A DNA stretch of 52,147 nucleotides from Candidatus Mediterraneibacter excrementigallinarum (GCA_019120075.1 DWVT01000062.1:1-52147), one strand, 5' to 3'; positions 44,484 to 52,147 are shown, numbered from the stretch's first letter. Numbers and translations are program-made. The notes: generated by a model not told the origin, from the sequence alone.

Positions 44484-46880
44484 ATGATAAAAGACAGACT
44501 TGGAAAAGAACTTCTCTTTTTTGACGGAGGCATGGGAACCCTGCTTCAGGAGAGAGGACTGGGTCCCGGAGAACTGCCCGAGACCTGGAACCTCATCCAT
44601 CCTGATGTGATCCGGGACATACACAGATCCTATATTGAAGCAGGAAGCGATATTGTCCTCACGAATACATTCGGCGCCAACGCTCTGAAATTTCACGATG
44701 ACGGATGCTCTCTTGAGGAGATCGTGAAGAAAGGCGTGGAGAACGTAAAGAGGGCGGCGGAGGAAGCAAAAGTCGGGCGGACCGTATATACGGCTCTGGA
44801 TATGGGACCTACGGGAAAACTGTTAAAGCCCATGGGAGACCTGGATTTTGAAACTGCCTATGAGGCGTTTAAGGAAGTTGCAATCTGGGGAGAGGAGGCA
44901 GGTGCCGACCTGATCCATATTGAGACCATGAGCGACACTTATGAGCTGAAAGCAGCTGTTCTGGCGGCAAAGGAGAATACGTCTCTTCCCGTTTTCGCCA
45001 CGGCGATCTTTGACGAGAGGGGAAAGCTCCTGACCGGAGCGGACGTGCCTTCTGTGGTGGCTCTTCTGGAGGGGCTGCGGGCAGACGCCATCGGCATTAA
45101 CTGCGGCATGGGACCGGAACAGATGCTCCCTGTGCTGGAGCAGTTCCTGAAATATTCCTCTCTTCCTGTGATCGTGAAGCCCAATGCAGGACTCCCGAAG
45201 CAGAAGAACGGGCAGACTTACTATGATGTGGATCCGGAACAGTTTGCGGGGCTGATGAAACAGGTTGTTCAGATGGGAGCCGTCGTGGTCGGAGGGTGCT
45301 GTGGCACAACGCCGGACCATATCCGGATGATGAGAGAACTCTGCGGGGAAATGCCGGCAGTGCCTGTGACAGAGAAATCATTTACGGTGGTATCATCTTA
45401 CGGGCAGAGTGTTTTTCTCGGAAGTGGATCCAGGATCATCGGGGAACGGATCAATCCTACCGGTAAGAAGCGGTTCAAGCAGGCGCTTAAGGAACATGAC
45501 CTGGATTATATCCTGAGAGAAGGGATTACTCAGCAGGACAACGGCGCCCATATCCTGGACGTGAATGTGGGGCTGCCGGATATTGACGAGCCGGCCCTGA
45601 TGAAGGAAGTAGTGCAGGAGCTTCAGAGCGTGACCAATCTGCCTCTTCAGATCGATACTGTGGACGGCGAAGCCATGGAAGCAGCTCTGCGTATCTATAA
45701 CGGCAAGGCCATGGTGAACTCCGTGAGCGGAAAGCAGGAGTCCATGGATACCGTTTTCCCGCTGATCAAAAAGTACGGCGGAGTGGTCATCGGCCTGACT
45801 CTTGATGAAGGTGGAATCCCCGGCGATGTGGACGGAAGAGTGAGGATCGCGGAAAAGATCATCAGGGAAGCGGAAAAATACGGCATCAGGAAGAAAGATA
45901 TCGTTATCGACGCGCTTGCCATGACCATCAGTTCTGAGCCCGAGGGGGCAAAGGTGACGCTGGAGACGTTGAGGAGACTGCGGGATGAACTGCATGTCTG
46001 TACTGTGCTGGGAGTATCCAACATTTCTTTTGGTCTGCCCTCACGCCCGGTGATCAACTCCTCGTTTTACACGATGGCGATGATGAACGGGCTTTCCGCC
46101 GGCATCATCAATCCCGCTTCGGAGGAGATGATGAGAGCCTGGTATGCGTACCATGCACTGATGAACCTGGATCCGAACTGTGAGAACTACATTGGAAAGT
46201 ATGCCTCTGCGGCTCCGGCTGTGTCCACGGCAGCTCAGACAGGAAAAAGCAGCATGGGACTGCAGGAAGCAATCATCAAAGGCCTGAGAGAAGAGGCACA
46301 CAGCGTTACTGTGTCCATGGCAGAGGAGAGAGAACCTCTGGAGATCATCAACTCGGAACTGATCCCGGCACTGAACCGGGTGGGAGAAGGATTTGAGAAA
46401 GGAACCGTGTTCCTCCCCCAGCTTCTGATGAGTGCGGAGGCGGCCAAGAGTGCGTTTGCCGTTCTTAAAGACCGGATGGATCAGAGTGGCGAGGTGCAGG
46501 AGAAGATCGGGACAGTGGTTCTGGCAACGGTAAAGGGAGATATCCATGATATCGGGAAAAATATCGTCAAAGTTCTTCTGGAGAACTACAGTTTTGATGT
46601 TATTGATCTGGGGAAGGACGTCCCTCCGGAGCAGATCGTGGAAACAGTCCTTTCGAAAAATGTCCGCCTCGTCGGTTTGAGCGCTCTTATGACCACTACG
46701 GTGGTGAGTATGGAAGAGACCATAAAACAGCTTCGGGAAAAAGCGCCCGGATGCCGTGTCATGGTGGGCGGCGCTGTACTGAACCAGGATTACGCGGACA
46801 TGATCGGCGCAGATTTTTATGGAAAAGACGCCATGCAGTCCGTACACTATGCACAGAAATTATTTGAAGGAGGAAACTGA
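44484..46880 (+). CDS. metH: Cobalamin-dependent methionine synthase lacking its activation domain
   Basis: The product has 798 residues, against about 1200 for full-length MetH. Domains in order: homocysteine-binding barrel (about 1-290) with zinc cysteines in INCGMGP (Cys207) and GGCCGTTP (Cys272, Cys273); pterin-binding domain (about 315-580) with GERINPTGKKRF; B12 cap and B12-binding domain (about 590-798) with the cobalt-ligand motif DIHDIG (His688). The reactivation domain is missing here but is encoded by the preceding gene, so the enzyme is split. ATG 44484 follows AGAAAGGA. The hydrogenase gene starts 3 bp after the stop. Confidence 0.95.
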   Translation: MIKDRLGKELLFFDGGMGTLLQERGLGPGELPETWNLIHPDVIRDIHRSYIEAGSDIVLTNTFGANALKFHDDGCSLEEIVKKGVENVKRAAEEAKVGRTVYTALDMGPTGKLLKPMGDLDFETAYEAFKEVAIWGEEAGADLIHIETMSDTYELKAAVLAAKENTSLPVFATAIFDERGKLLTGADVPSVVALLEGLRADAIGINCGMGPEQMLPVLEQFLKYSSLPVIVKPNAGLPKQKNGQTYYDVDPEQFAGLMKQVVQMGAVVVGGCCGTTPDHIRMMRELCGEMPAVPVTEKSFTVVSSYGQSVFLGSGSRIIGERINPTGKKRFKQALKEHDLDYILREGITQQDNGAHILDVNVGLPDIDEPALMKEVVQELQSVTNLPLQIDTVDGEAMEAALRIYNGKAMVNSVSGKQESMDTVFPLIKKYGGVVIGLTLDEGGIPGDVDGRVRIAEKIIREAEKYGIRKKDIVIDALAMTISSEPEGAKVTLETLRRLRDELHVCTVLGVSNISFGLPSRPVINSSFYTMAMMNGLSAGIINPASEEMMRAWYAYHALMNLDPNCENYIGKYASAAPAVSTAAQTGKSSMGLQEAIIKGLREEAHSVTVSMAEEREPLEIINSELIPALNRVGEGFEKGTVFLPQLLMSAEAAKSAFAVLKDRMDQSGEVQEKIGTVVLATVKGDIHDIGKNIVKVLLENYSFDVIDLGKDVPPEQIVETVLSKNVRLVGLSALMTTTVVSMEETIKQLREKAPGCRVMVGGAVLNQDYADMIGADFYGKDAMQSVHYAQKLFEGGN

Positions 46881-46883
46881 CCT

Positions 46884-48395
46884 ATGATGAGAGGATTACA
46901 GACTACCGTAAGGACGATTCGACGCCGTGTCTTTACAGAGGTTGCAAAACTGGGATTTAAGGCGGATGCGTCCACTCTGCTCGATGACATGGAGGCAATC
47001 CCCTATGAGATCGTAAACGACGATACACCGAGGTACAGGGAGAGTACTTACCGCTCCCGTGCCATCGTCAGGGAACGGCTCAGGCTTGCCATGGGGCTGT
47101 CCCTTCGCCCGGAGAATAAGCCGGTCCATCTGACCGCAGGAGTGGAGGCAAGCAATATCTCGGAGAAATATTATGAGCCGCCGCTGATGCAGGTTATCCC
47201 TTCTGCCTGTGACAGCTGTGAGGAAAACAAATATGAAGTGAGCAATATGTGCCGCGGATGTCTGGCGCACCCCTGCCAGGAAGTGTGCCCCAGAGGGGCA
47301 ATCTCCATGGTGGACGGAAAGTCCGTCATCGACCAGGAAAAATGTATCAAATGCGGAAAATGTAAATCTGTCTGTCCTTATGACGCGATTGCAAAGAAGG
47401 AGCGTCCCTGCCAGAAGGCGTGCGGCGTGAACGCGATCACTTCTGACAAATACGGGAGGGCATTCATTGATAATGAGAAATGTGTCTCCTGCGGGATGTG
47501 TATGGTGAACTGTCCATTTGGCGCTATCTCTGATAAGTCACAGATTTTCCAGCTGGCAAGAGCCCTGACAGAAGGCGAGGAGATCATTGCGGAGATCGCG
47601 CCCGCTTTCGTAGGTCAGTTCGGCCCCAATATCACGCCGAGGAATATCAAGGCGGCGCTGGGAGAACTGGGATTTTCGGAAGTCTATGAAGTGGCTCTGG
47701 GCGCGGATATCGGCGCCGTAGCAGAGGCGCACCACTATGTGGAAAAGGTAGTCACGGGAGAACTGCCCTTCCTGCTGACGTCCTGCTGTCCGTCCTGGGC
47801 GGTGATGGCAAAGAAATTCTTCCCGGATGTGATCGATGAGATCTCCCAGGAACTGACCCCCATGGTGGCGACGGCGAGGACGATCAAACAGGAGCATCCG
47901 AATGCCAAAGTTGTATTTATCGGACCCTGTGCGTCCAAAAAGCTGGAGGCTTCCAGGAGAAGCGTCCGAAGCGACGTGGATTTCGTTATCACATTCGAGG
48001 AGCTGCAGGCTATGTTCGACGCGAAGGAGATCGACCTGACGAACTACGAGGCGGAGTCTTCTTTCCATGACGCGACCGGAGCAGGAAGAGGATACGCCTG
48101 TGCGGGCGGCGTTGCCCATGCTATTGAAAAATGTATCAACGAATATTATCCTGATGTACAGGTGAATATCGAGCATGCGGAAGGACTGGCGGAGTGCCGG
48201 AAGATCCTCACGCTTGCCAAGGCCGGAAAGCTGAATGGCTGCCTGATCGAAGGAATGGGATGCCCGGGCGGATGCATCGCAGGGGCAGGAACAAATATCC
48301 CGGTGGCAACAGCGAAAAAGGATCTGGCAAAATACGTGCAGAATTCCAGCCGTGCGATTCCTCCGAAGGAACTGGAAGAGATCGAACTGGACTAG
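46884..48395 (+). CDS. Monomeric [FeFe] hydrogenase-like protein, group B type
   Basis: The product has 503 residues. An N-terminal domain of about 105 residues is not assigned; then come ferredoxin-type clusters with Cys123, 126, 131, 135; 154, 157, 160, 164; and 200, 203, 206, 210. The H-cluster domain (about 235-480) carries TSCCPSW (299-305), GPCASKKLE (347-355) and EGMGCPGGC (456-464), which supply the four Cys ligands (301, 349, 460, 464). The motifs TSCCP and GPC, unlike TSCSP and MPC, fit group B. It may evolve or oxidise hydrogen with ferredoxin, or act as an electron carrier. It directly follows metH, separated by 3 bp. Maturases HydEFG are not in the window. Confidence 0.88.
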   Translation: MMRGLQTTVRTIRRRVFTEVAKLGFKADASTLLDDMEAIPYEIVNDDTPRYRESTYRSRAIVRERLRLAMGLSLRPENKPVHLTAGVEASNISEKYYEPPLMQVIPSACDSCEENKYEVSNMCRGCLAHPCQEVCPRGAISMVDGKSVIDQEKCIKCGKCKSVCPYDAIAKKERPCQKACGVNAITSDKYGRAFIDNEKCVSCGMCMVNCPFGAISDKSQIFQLARALTEGEEIIAEIAPAFVGQFGPNITPRNIKAALGELGFSEVYEVALGADIGAVAEAHHYVEKVVTGELPFLLTSCCPSWAVMAKKFFPDVIDEISQELTPMVATARTIKQEHPNAKVVFIGPCASKKLEASRRSVRSDVDFVITFEELQAMFDAKEIDLTNYEAESSFHDATGAGRGYACAGGVAHAIEKCINEYYPDVQVNIEHAEGLAECRKILTLAKAGKLNGCLIEGMGCPGGCIAGAGTNIPVATAKKDLAKYVQNSSRAIPPKELEEIELD

Positions 48396-48417
48396 AAAAA
48401 AGGAACTGGAAAACAGT

Positions 48418-48466
48418 TGAAAAAGCGGGCATCCCGGGAGCAGAGACTTTCGGGTCGTCCGCTTTA
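48418..48466 (+). terminator. Probable terminator after the hydrogenase gene
   Basis: AAAGCGGGC..CCCG (about 48422-48436) pairs with CGGG..GTCCGCTTT (about 48451-48465) with a 2-nt internal mismatch and a G-U pair; the T-run TTT is short and runs into the alaS -35. Termination may be incomplete. Confidence 0.6.
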
Positions 48467-48491
48467 CAAATTTCTGAGCCTGTGATATATT
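48463..48491 (+). promoter_or_regulatory. Sigma-A promoter of alaS
   Basis: TTTACA (48463-48468), a 17-nt spacer and TATATT (48486-48491). The predicted leader is about 35 nt, too short for a T-box, so alaS is apparently not tRNA-controlled here. Confidence 0.75.
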
Positions 48492-48531
48492 ATAGAATGG
48501 CTTTTTGGAGCGAAAGAGGAGGATTAGGACA

Positions 48532-51171
48532 ATGCAGCCATACGGAGTAAACCAGTTAAGGAAAATGTTTTTGGAGTTCTTTGAGAGCAAAGGACATCTG
48601 GCTCTCAAGAGCTTTTCTTTGGTGCCTCACAATGATAAGAGCCTTCTGCTCATCAACTCAGGGATGGCACCCCTGAAACCATACTTTACAGGGCAGGAGA
48701 TCCCGCCCAGAAGAAGAGTGACCACCTGTCAGAAATGTATCCGGACAGGAGACATCGAGAATGTAGGAAAGACCGCACGCCACGGTACTTTCTTTGAGAT
48801 GCTGGGAAACTTCTCCTTCGGCGATTATTTTAAAGAAGAGGCAATCCAGTGGACCTGGGAGTTCCTGACCGATGTGGTCGGACTTGATCCGGACCGTCTT
48901 TATCCGTCGGTCTATGTAGACGACGATGAGGCGTTTGAGATCTGGAACAAGAAGATCGGTATCCCGGCGGAGAGGATCTTTAAATTCGGAAAAGAAGATA
49001 ACTTCTGGGAGCACGGTTCCGGTCCCTGCGGACCCTGTTCAGAGGTATACTATGACAGAGGAGAAAAATACGGATGCGGCAAGCCGGACTGTACAGTAGG
49101 CTGCGACTGCGACCGCTATATGGAGATCTGGAACGATGTGTTTACACAGTTCGACAACGACGGAAATGGAAATTACAGCGAACTGGAGCAGAAGAACATT
49201 GATACCGGAATGGGACTGGAGCGTCTTGCTTCCGTAGTGCAGGATGTGGACTCTATCTTTGATGTAGATACCATCAAGGCGCTCAGGGATCATGTGTGCC
49301 GCCTGGCAGATAAGGAATATGGCAAAGAGTACAAGGATGATGTATCGATCCGTGTCATCACGGACCATATCCGTTCCGTTACATTTATGATCTCTGATGG
49401 TATTATGCCATCTAATGAGGGAAGAGGGTATGTCCTTCGCCGTCTCTTAAGAAGGGCATGCCGCCACGGAAGACTTCTCGGCATCCATAAAGGATTCCTG
49501 CCGGAGCTGGCTGAGAATGTGATCGAAGGCTCTAAGGACGGATATCCGGAACTGGAGGAGAAGAGAGAGTTCATCCTCAACGTGATCACGAAAGAGGAAG
49601 AGCAGTTTAATAAGACCATCGACCAGGGACTGGGAATCCTGTCCGATCTGATCGCCAAGCTGGAGTCTGAGAACAAGACTACACTGGAAGGTGAGGATGC
49701 ATTCCGTCTTTATGACACGTACGGATTCCCGCTTGATCTGACGAAAGAGATCCTGGAGGAGAAAGGTATCGGCGTGGATGAGGAAGGATTCCAGAAATGC
49801 ATGGAAGTCCAGAGAAAGAAGGCGCGTGACGCCCGGGAAGTGACAAACTACATGGGAGCTGACGTGACGGTATATGAGTCCATCGATCCGTCTGTGACCA
49901 GCACTTTTGTGGGATATGATCACCTGACATATGAGTCTGACGTTACTGTGCTGACCACGGAGACGGAGATCGTTGACGCTCTGTCTGACGGCGAGAAGGG
50001 GACAATCTTTGTAAACGAGACTCCGTTTTACGCGACCAGCGGCGGTCAGGAAGCGGATACAGGCTTTATCCGCACTGCGGACGGAGAGTTCAGAGTAGAA
50101 GATACAGTGAAACTCCTGGGCGGCAAGATCGGCCACATTGGTGTCATGACCAGAGGCATGATCAAGACAGGAGACAAGGTTTCCCTTGAGGTGGACGCTA
50201 AGAAACGTGCTCTTTCTGCGAGAAACCACAGTGCAACACATCTTCTTCAGAAGGCGCTCAGGACTGTTCTCGGTACCCATGTAGAGCAGGCGGGATCCAG
50301 TGTGAACGAAGACCGTCTCCGCTTCGACTTTACTCATTTCTCTGCGATGACGCCGGAGGAACTGAAGAAAGTCGAGGATATAGTCAATGAAAAGATCAGG
50401 GAAGCACTTCCGGTTGTCGTAAAGAACATGCCTATCGAGGAGGCAAGAAAGACCGGAGCTCAGGCTCTGTTCGGAGAAAAATACGGAGATATCGTCCGCG
50501 TTGTCAATATGGGAGATTTCTCGATCGAGTTCTGTGGAGGTACTCATGTGAGCAATACTTCAGAGATCATGGCGTTCAAGATCCTCTCTGAGACCGGAGT
50601 CGCTGCGGGTGTGCGCAGGATCGAGGCGCTTACATCAGAAGGACTCTTGAACTATTACAATGATCTGGAAGAGAAGCTGAAGAATGCGGCGCATCTTCTG
50701 AAGACGACGCCTGACAGCCTTGCAGACAAGATCACACATATGATGAGCGAAAACAAGTCTCTCCACAGTGAGGTTGAGAGCCTGAAGAGCAAGATGGCGC
50801 AGGATGCAGTGGGCGACGTCATGGACCAGGTGAAAGAAGTGAAAGGCGTGAAGCTTCTTGCTGCAGAGGTGGATGGCGTGGACATGAACGGCCTTAGAGA
50901 TCTGGGCGATCAGCTCAAAGAGAAACTGGGCGAAGGCGTTGTTGTCCTTGCATCTGCAAATGACGGAAAGGTAAGCCTGATGGCGACAGCCACGGACGGT
51001 GCAATGAAGGCAGGGGCCCACGCAGGCAATCTTGTCAAGGGAATCGCCGGATGCGTCGGCGGTGGCGGCGGCGGACGCCCGAATATGGCTCAGGCAGGCG
51101 GAAAGAATCCTGCAGGCATCAAGGACGCTCTTGAGAAAGCAGCGGAGGTGCTGGAGGGACAGATCAAATAA
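48532..51171 (+). CDS. alaS: Alanine-tRNA ligase
   Basis: The product has 879 residues. AlaRS charges tRNA-Ala and edits mischarged Ser and Gly. The class II catalytic core shows FFESKGH, RRRVTTCQKCIRTGDIENVG (shown as TCQKCIRTGDIENVG), the MLGNFSFGDYFKEEAI segment and TGMGLERLASV. The editing domain has the zinc motifs RNHSATHLL and CGGTHVSNTSEI. The C-terminal DHHA1 part ends with GGGGGGRPNMAQAGG. ATG 48532 is 9 nt after AGGAGG; the longer frame upstream covers the leader. rpsU follows after 157 bp. Confidence 0.97.
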   Translation: MQPYGVNQLRKMFLEFFESKGHLALKSFSLVPHNDKSLLLINSGMAPLKPYFTGQEIPPRRRVTTCQKCIRTGDIENVGKTARHGTFFEMLGNFSFGDYFKEEAIQWTWEFLTDVVGLDPDRLYPSVYVDDDEAFEIWNKKIGIPAERIFKFGKEDNFWEHGSGPCGPCSEVYYDRGEKYGCGKPDCTVGCDCDRYMEIWNDVFTQFDNDGNGNYSELEQKNIDTGMGLERLASVVQDVDSIFDVDTIKALRDHVCRLADKEYGKEYKDDVSIRVITDHIRSVTFMISDGIMPSNEGRGYVLRRLLRRACRHGRLLGIHKGFLPELAENVIEGSKDGYPELEEKREFILNVITKEEEQFNKTIDQGLGILSDLIAKLESENKTTLEGEDAFRLYDTYGFPLDLTKEILEEKGIGVDEEGFQKCMEVQRKKARDAREVTNYMGADVTVYESIDPSVTSTFVGYDHLTYESDVTVLTTETEIVDALSDGEKGTIFVNETPFYATSGGQEADTGFIRTADGEFRVEDTVKLLGGKIGHIGVMTRGMIKTGDKVSLEVDAKKRALSARNHSATHLLQKALRTVLGTHVEQAGSSVNEDRLRFDFTHFSAMTPEELKKVEDIVNEKIREALPVVVKNMPIEEARKTGAQALFGEKYGDIVRVVNMGDFSIEFCGGTHVSNTSEIMAFKILSETGVAAGVRRIEALTSEGLLNYYNDLEEKLKNAAHLLKTTPDSLADKITHMMSENKSLHSEVESLKSKMAQDAVGDVMDQVKEVKGVKLLAAEVDGVDMNGLRDLGDQLKEKLGEGVVVLASANDGKVSLMATATDGAMKAGAHAGNLVKGIAGCVGGGGGGRPNMAQAGGKNPAGIKDALEKAAEVLEGQIK

Positions 51172-51221
51172 GACCTTTCAGAAGCTCTGAAGAAAAAACA
51201 GGAGATTTACAGAAAAAACTG

Positions 51222-51249
51222 TTGACGGAAGAGAAAAATATGCTATAAT
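51222..51249 (+). promoter_or_regulatory. Sigma-A promoter of rpsU
   Basis: TTGACG (51222-51227), a 16-nt spacer and TATAAT (51244-51249). The leader begins near 51256 and opens with a GTGCA/TGCAC stem (51258-51262 with 51289-51293), which may stabilise the 5' end. Confidence 0.8.
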
Positions 51250-51328
51250 CTTTTGTAGTGCAATAAATATACCCGAACAGTCGTATGATGCACAATACCA
51301 GGCTGGAGGGGAGGTTAGGTGTGAGACT

Positions 51329-51505
51329 ATGTCAAATGTAATCGTTAAAGAAAACGAAACGTTAGACAGCGCTTTACGCAGATTCAAAAGAAACTGTGCA
51401 AAAGCTGGCATTCAGCAGGAAATCCGTAAAAGGGAACACTACGAGAAGCCAAGCGTAAGACGTAAGAAAAAATCTGAAGCTGCTAGAAAACGTAAATATA
51501 ATTAA
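51329..51505 (+). CDS. rpsU: 30S ribosomal protein S21
   Basis: The product has 58 residues, a typical small S21: [20 protein letters not shown] opens it, [20 protein letters not shown] follows, and the tail is Lys/Arg-rich. S21 binds the 3' minor domain of 16S rRNA near the anti-Shine-Dalgarno region and helps initiation. It is too short for a long-ORF filter and was found by reading. ATG 51329 follows AGGTG by about 7 nt and a longer GGAGGGGAGG by 14 nt. It has its own promoter, leader stem and terminator. Confidence 0.97.
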   Translation: MSNVIVKENETLDSALRRFKRNCAKAGIQQEIRKREHYEKPSVRRKKKSEAARKRKYN

Positions 51506-51514
51506 TGTGCACTT

Positions 51515-51562
51515 AAAAGGAGCATCGGAAACGGCATTTTGCCGTGGAGATGCTCCTTTTTT
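51515..51562. terminator. Bidirectional terminator after rpsU
   Basis: AAAAGGAGCATC (51515-51526) pairs with GATGCTCCTTTT (51549-51560), enclosing an inner ACGGCA/TGCCGT hairpin (51531-51545). Six T residues follow on the plus strand and four on the minus strand, so it could also stop transcripts coming from the right. Confidence 0.9.
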
Positions 51563-51750
51563 CATATGGGTCGGATAGACCCAGTTGAGTACGTTGAAGT
51601 TTCTCAACAGAGAAACGGAAACGTGCGAAATATAATCCACCCGCTATGCGGGTGCGCGACGCCCATACTCTCCAGAGAGTAGCAGTGATACCGTAACCGG
51701 CGGTCAGACAAACGGGAGGGAGAACGGCAACCGATAGAAACGCATAGTAG
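51563..51750. ncRNA. Candidate structured non-coding RNA or element (family unknown)
   Basis: No gene is recognised. Instead there are consecutive hairpins: GGGTC/GACCC (51568-51582); a two-part stem with GTACGTT (51589-51595) pairing AACGTGC (51620-51626) and GTTTCTC (51599-51605) pairing GAGAAAC (51610-51616), separated by a symmetric GAA/GGA internal loop; CACCCGC/GCGGGTG (51638-51654); TACTCT/AGAGTA (51666-51681); ACCG/CGGT (51690-51704). A U-G pair in the large stem would be A-C on the other strand, hinting at plus-strand RNA, but no plus-strand promoter or terminator was found. I cannot assign it to a known family. Confidence 0.4.
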
Positions 51751-51755
51751 GCAAT

Positions 51756-51791
51756 AAAAAGCGTCTGGCTGTTCTTCAGGCAGCCAGACGC
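51756..51791 (-). terminator. Intrinsic terminator on the minus strand
   Basis: On the minus strand GCGTCTGGCTG (51791-51781) pairs perfectly with CAGCCAGACGC (51771-51761) and is followed by TTTTT (51760-51756). It implies a minus-strand transcript arriving from the right, that is from the last 350 bp of the window or beyond. Confidence 0.85.
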
Positions 51792-52147
51792 CATCGAATG
51801 TATTTTGGTGTTTTCTTTCAAATAGTGCTTTACACTTGTTTCCCTGTCCGCGGAAAATACTTTTTTTGACGGGTCAATTCCCACCGAATTATACCGAATC
51901 CGTTTTTGTTTCACGGCGACTTTCTCCTAAAGCCGCCGTAATCTTTAGCGTATGGTCGTCATTTCTTCGAAGGGTACAAAAGAGCGGCGGTCCTGAATTT
52001 CTTCAAAGCTGTCGGTACATGATAAAGGCATGGTAATTGACTGCTGAACGACGGCTTTTTTCTTTTGCCGTCGCCCGGCAGATGTTGATAAGAAATTTTC
52101 TAAAGCAGATTGCAATTATAATTCGTTGATTGTTTCAGTAATTGCCA
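51792..52147. other. Unassigned right-edge region feeding the minus-strand terminator
   Basis: No recognisable gene. On the minus strand three short open frames lie in series: a frame entering from the edge and ending at 52116 (about ten codons, ending TETINEL); a 28-codon frame from ATG 52031 to 51945 (MPLSCTDSFEEIQ start) without a clear ribosome binding site; and a frame from GTG 51914, 9 nt after AGGAG. That AGGAG sits in the loop of an 11-bp hairpin (51913-51939) whose stem takes in the first bases of the GTG. The third frame runs through the terminator stem. The region may be an attenuated leader, a decayed gene or the edge of an inserted element. Confidence 0.35.

Noticed and set aside
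48492-48531. T-box or other riboswitch controlling alaS
   Set aside because: The leader from the predicted start is only about 35 nt; no T-box sequence or specifier stem is present.
51171-51205. Terminator directly after alaS
   Set aside because: A small TTCAGA/TCTGAA stem exists but is followed by A residues instead of T, so it is not an intrinsic terminator on the plus strand.
51638-51720. 5' end of a group II intron (GTGCGCGAC at 51653)
   Set aside because: Only the first five bases resemble the intron start; no domain V, no reverse transcriptase and no intron-like continuation are seen.
51513-51914. Minus-strand frame of 133 codons after rpsU as a protein gene
   Set aside because: It runs through a perfect intrinsic terminator at 51756-51791, through all the hairpins of 51563-51704, and ends within the rpsU terminator. 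Only its first about 40 codons lie upstream of the terminator. The sequence matches no family I recognise.

Overview
The window is about 52 kb of conserved, gene-dense core chromosome from a spore-forming Firmicute. The best guess is a Lachnospiraceae (Clostridium cluster XIVa) gut anaerobe. The evidence is moderate GC, strong AAGGAGG-type ribosome binding sites, many sporulation genes (gpr, spoIIP, spoIIIAA-AH, spoIVB, spo0A), a second type IIA topoisomerase pair beside spoIIP, a group B-like [FeFe] hydrogenase and a split cobalamin methionine synthase. Nearly all genes are on the + strand; only rpsT is convincingly on the - strand. No rRNA, tRNA, CRISPR array, insertion sequence or prophage gene was found.

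Layout. 1-2.3 kb: 3' end of ilvC, a MATE transporter, and convergent rpsT. 2.3-2.7 kb: a non-coding stretch holding a 137-bp imperfect palindrome. 2.7-5 kb: spore protease gpr and spoIIP, the latter behind a good sigma-E-type promoter. 5-9.3 kb: a ParE/ParC-like topoisomerase pair. 9.5-20.7 kb: the classical nusA-infB translation and RNA-metabolism cluster (rimP, nusA, ylxR, ylxQ, infB, rbfA, nrnA, truB, ribF, rpsO, pnp). 20.9-22.2 kb: rarA. 22.4-27.3 kb: the complete eight-gene spoIIIA operon. 27.4-30.1 kb: a cysteine synthase-like gene and prfC. 30.2-40.4 kb: the Bacillus-like block asp23, nusB, xseA, xseB, ispA, dxs, tlyA, nadK, argR, recN, spoIVB. 40.5-41.3 kb: spo0A. 41.4-48.4 kb: glgA, metF, a stand-alone MetH activation-domain gene, metH and an [FeFe] hydrogenase. 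48.5-51.5 kb: alaS and rpsU. The last about 580 bp after rpsU has no recognised gene but is rich in hairpins.

How it works together. The genes serve translation (rimP, nusA, infB, rbfA, truB, rpsO, rpsT, rpsU, prfC, alaS), RNA turnover (pnp, nrnA), DNA repair and topology (rarA, recN, xseAB, parEC), isoprenoid synthesis (ispA, dxs), one-carbon and methionine metabolism (metF, metH), and sporulation from the master regulator Spo0A to the mother-cell to forespore channel. Several start codons (rpsT, ylxR, ylxQ, spoIIIAG, xseB TTG; MATE, rimP, spoIIIAB, spoIIIAH GTG) were set from ribosome binding site spacing.

Most of the window is ordinary core genome. The points most worth a second look are: the hairpin-rich region after rpsU (51.56-52.15 kb), a candidate unrecognised structured RNA or element; the hydrogenase placed directly after metH; a long two-stem leader before pnp; mutually exclusive hairpins between rimP and nusA; repeated overlap of terminators with the next promoter; tandem 0A boxes before spo0A; and a cysteine synthase paralogue with altered active-site motifs.
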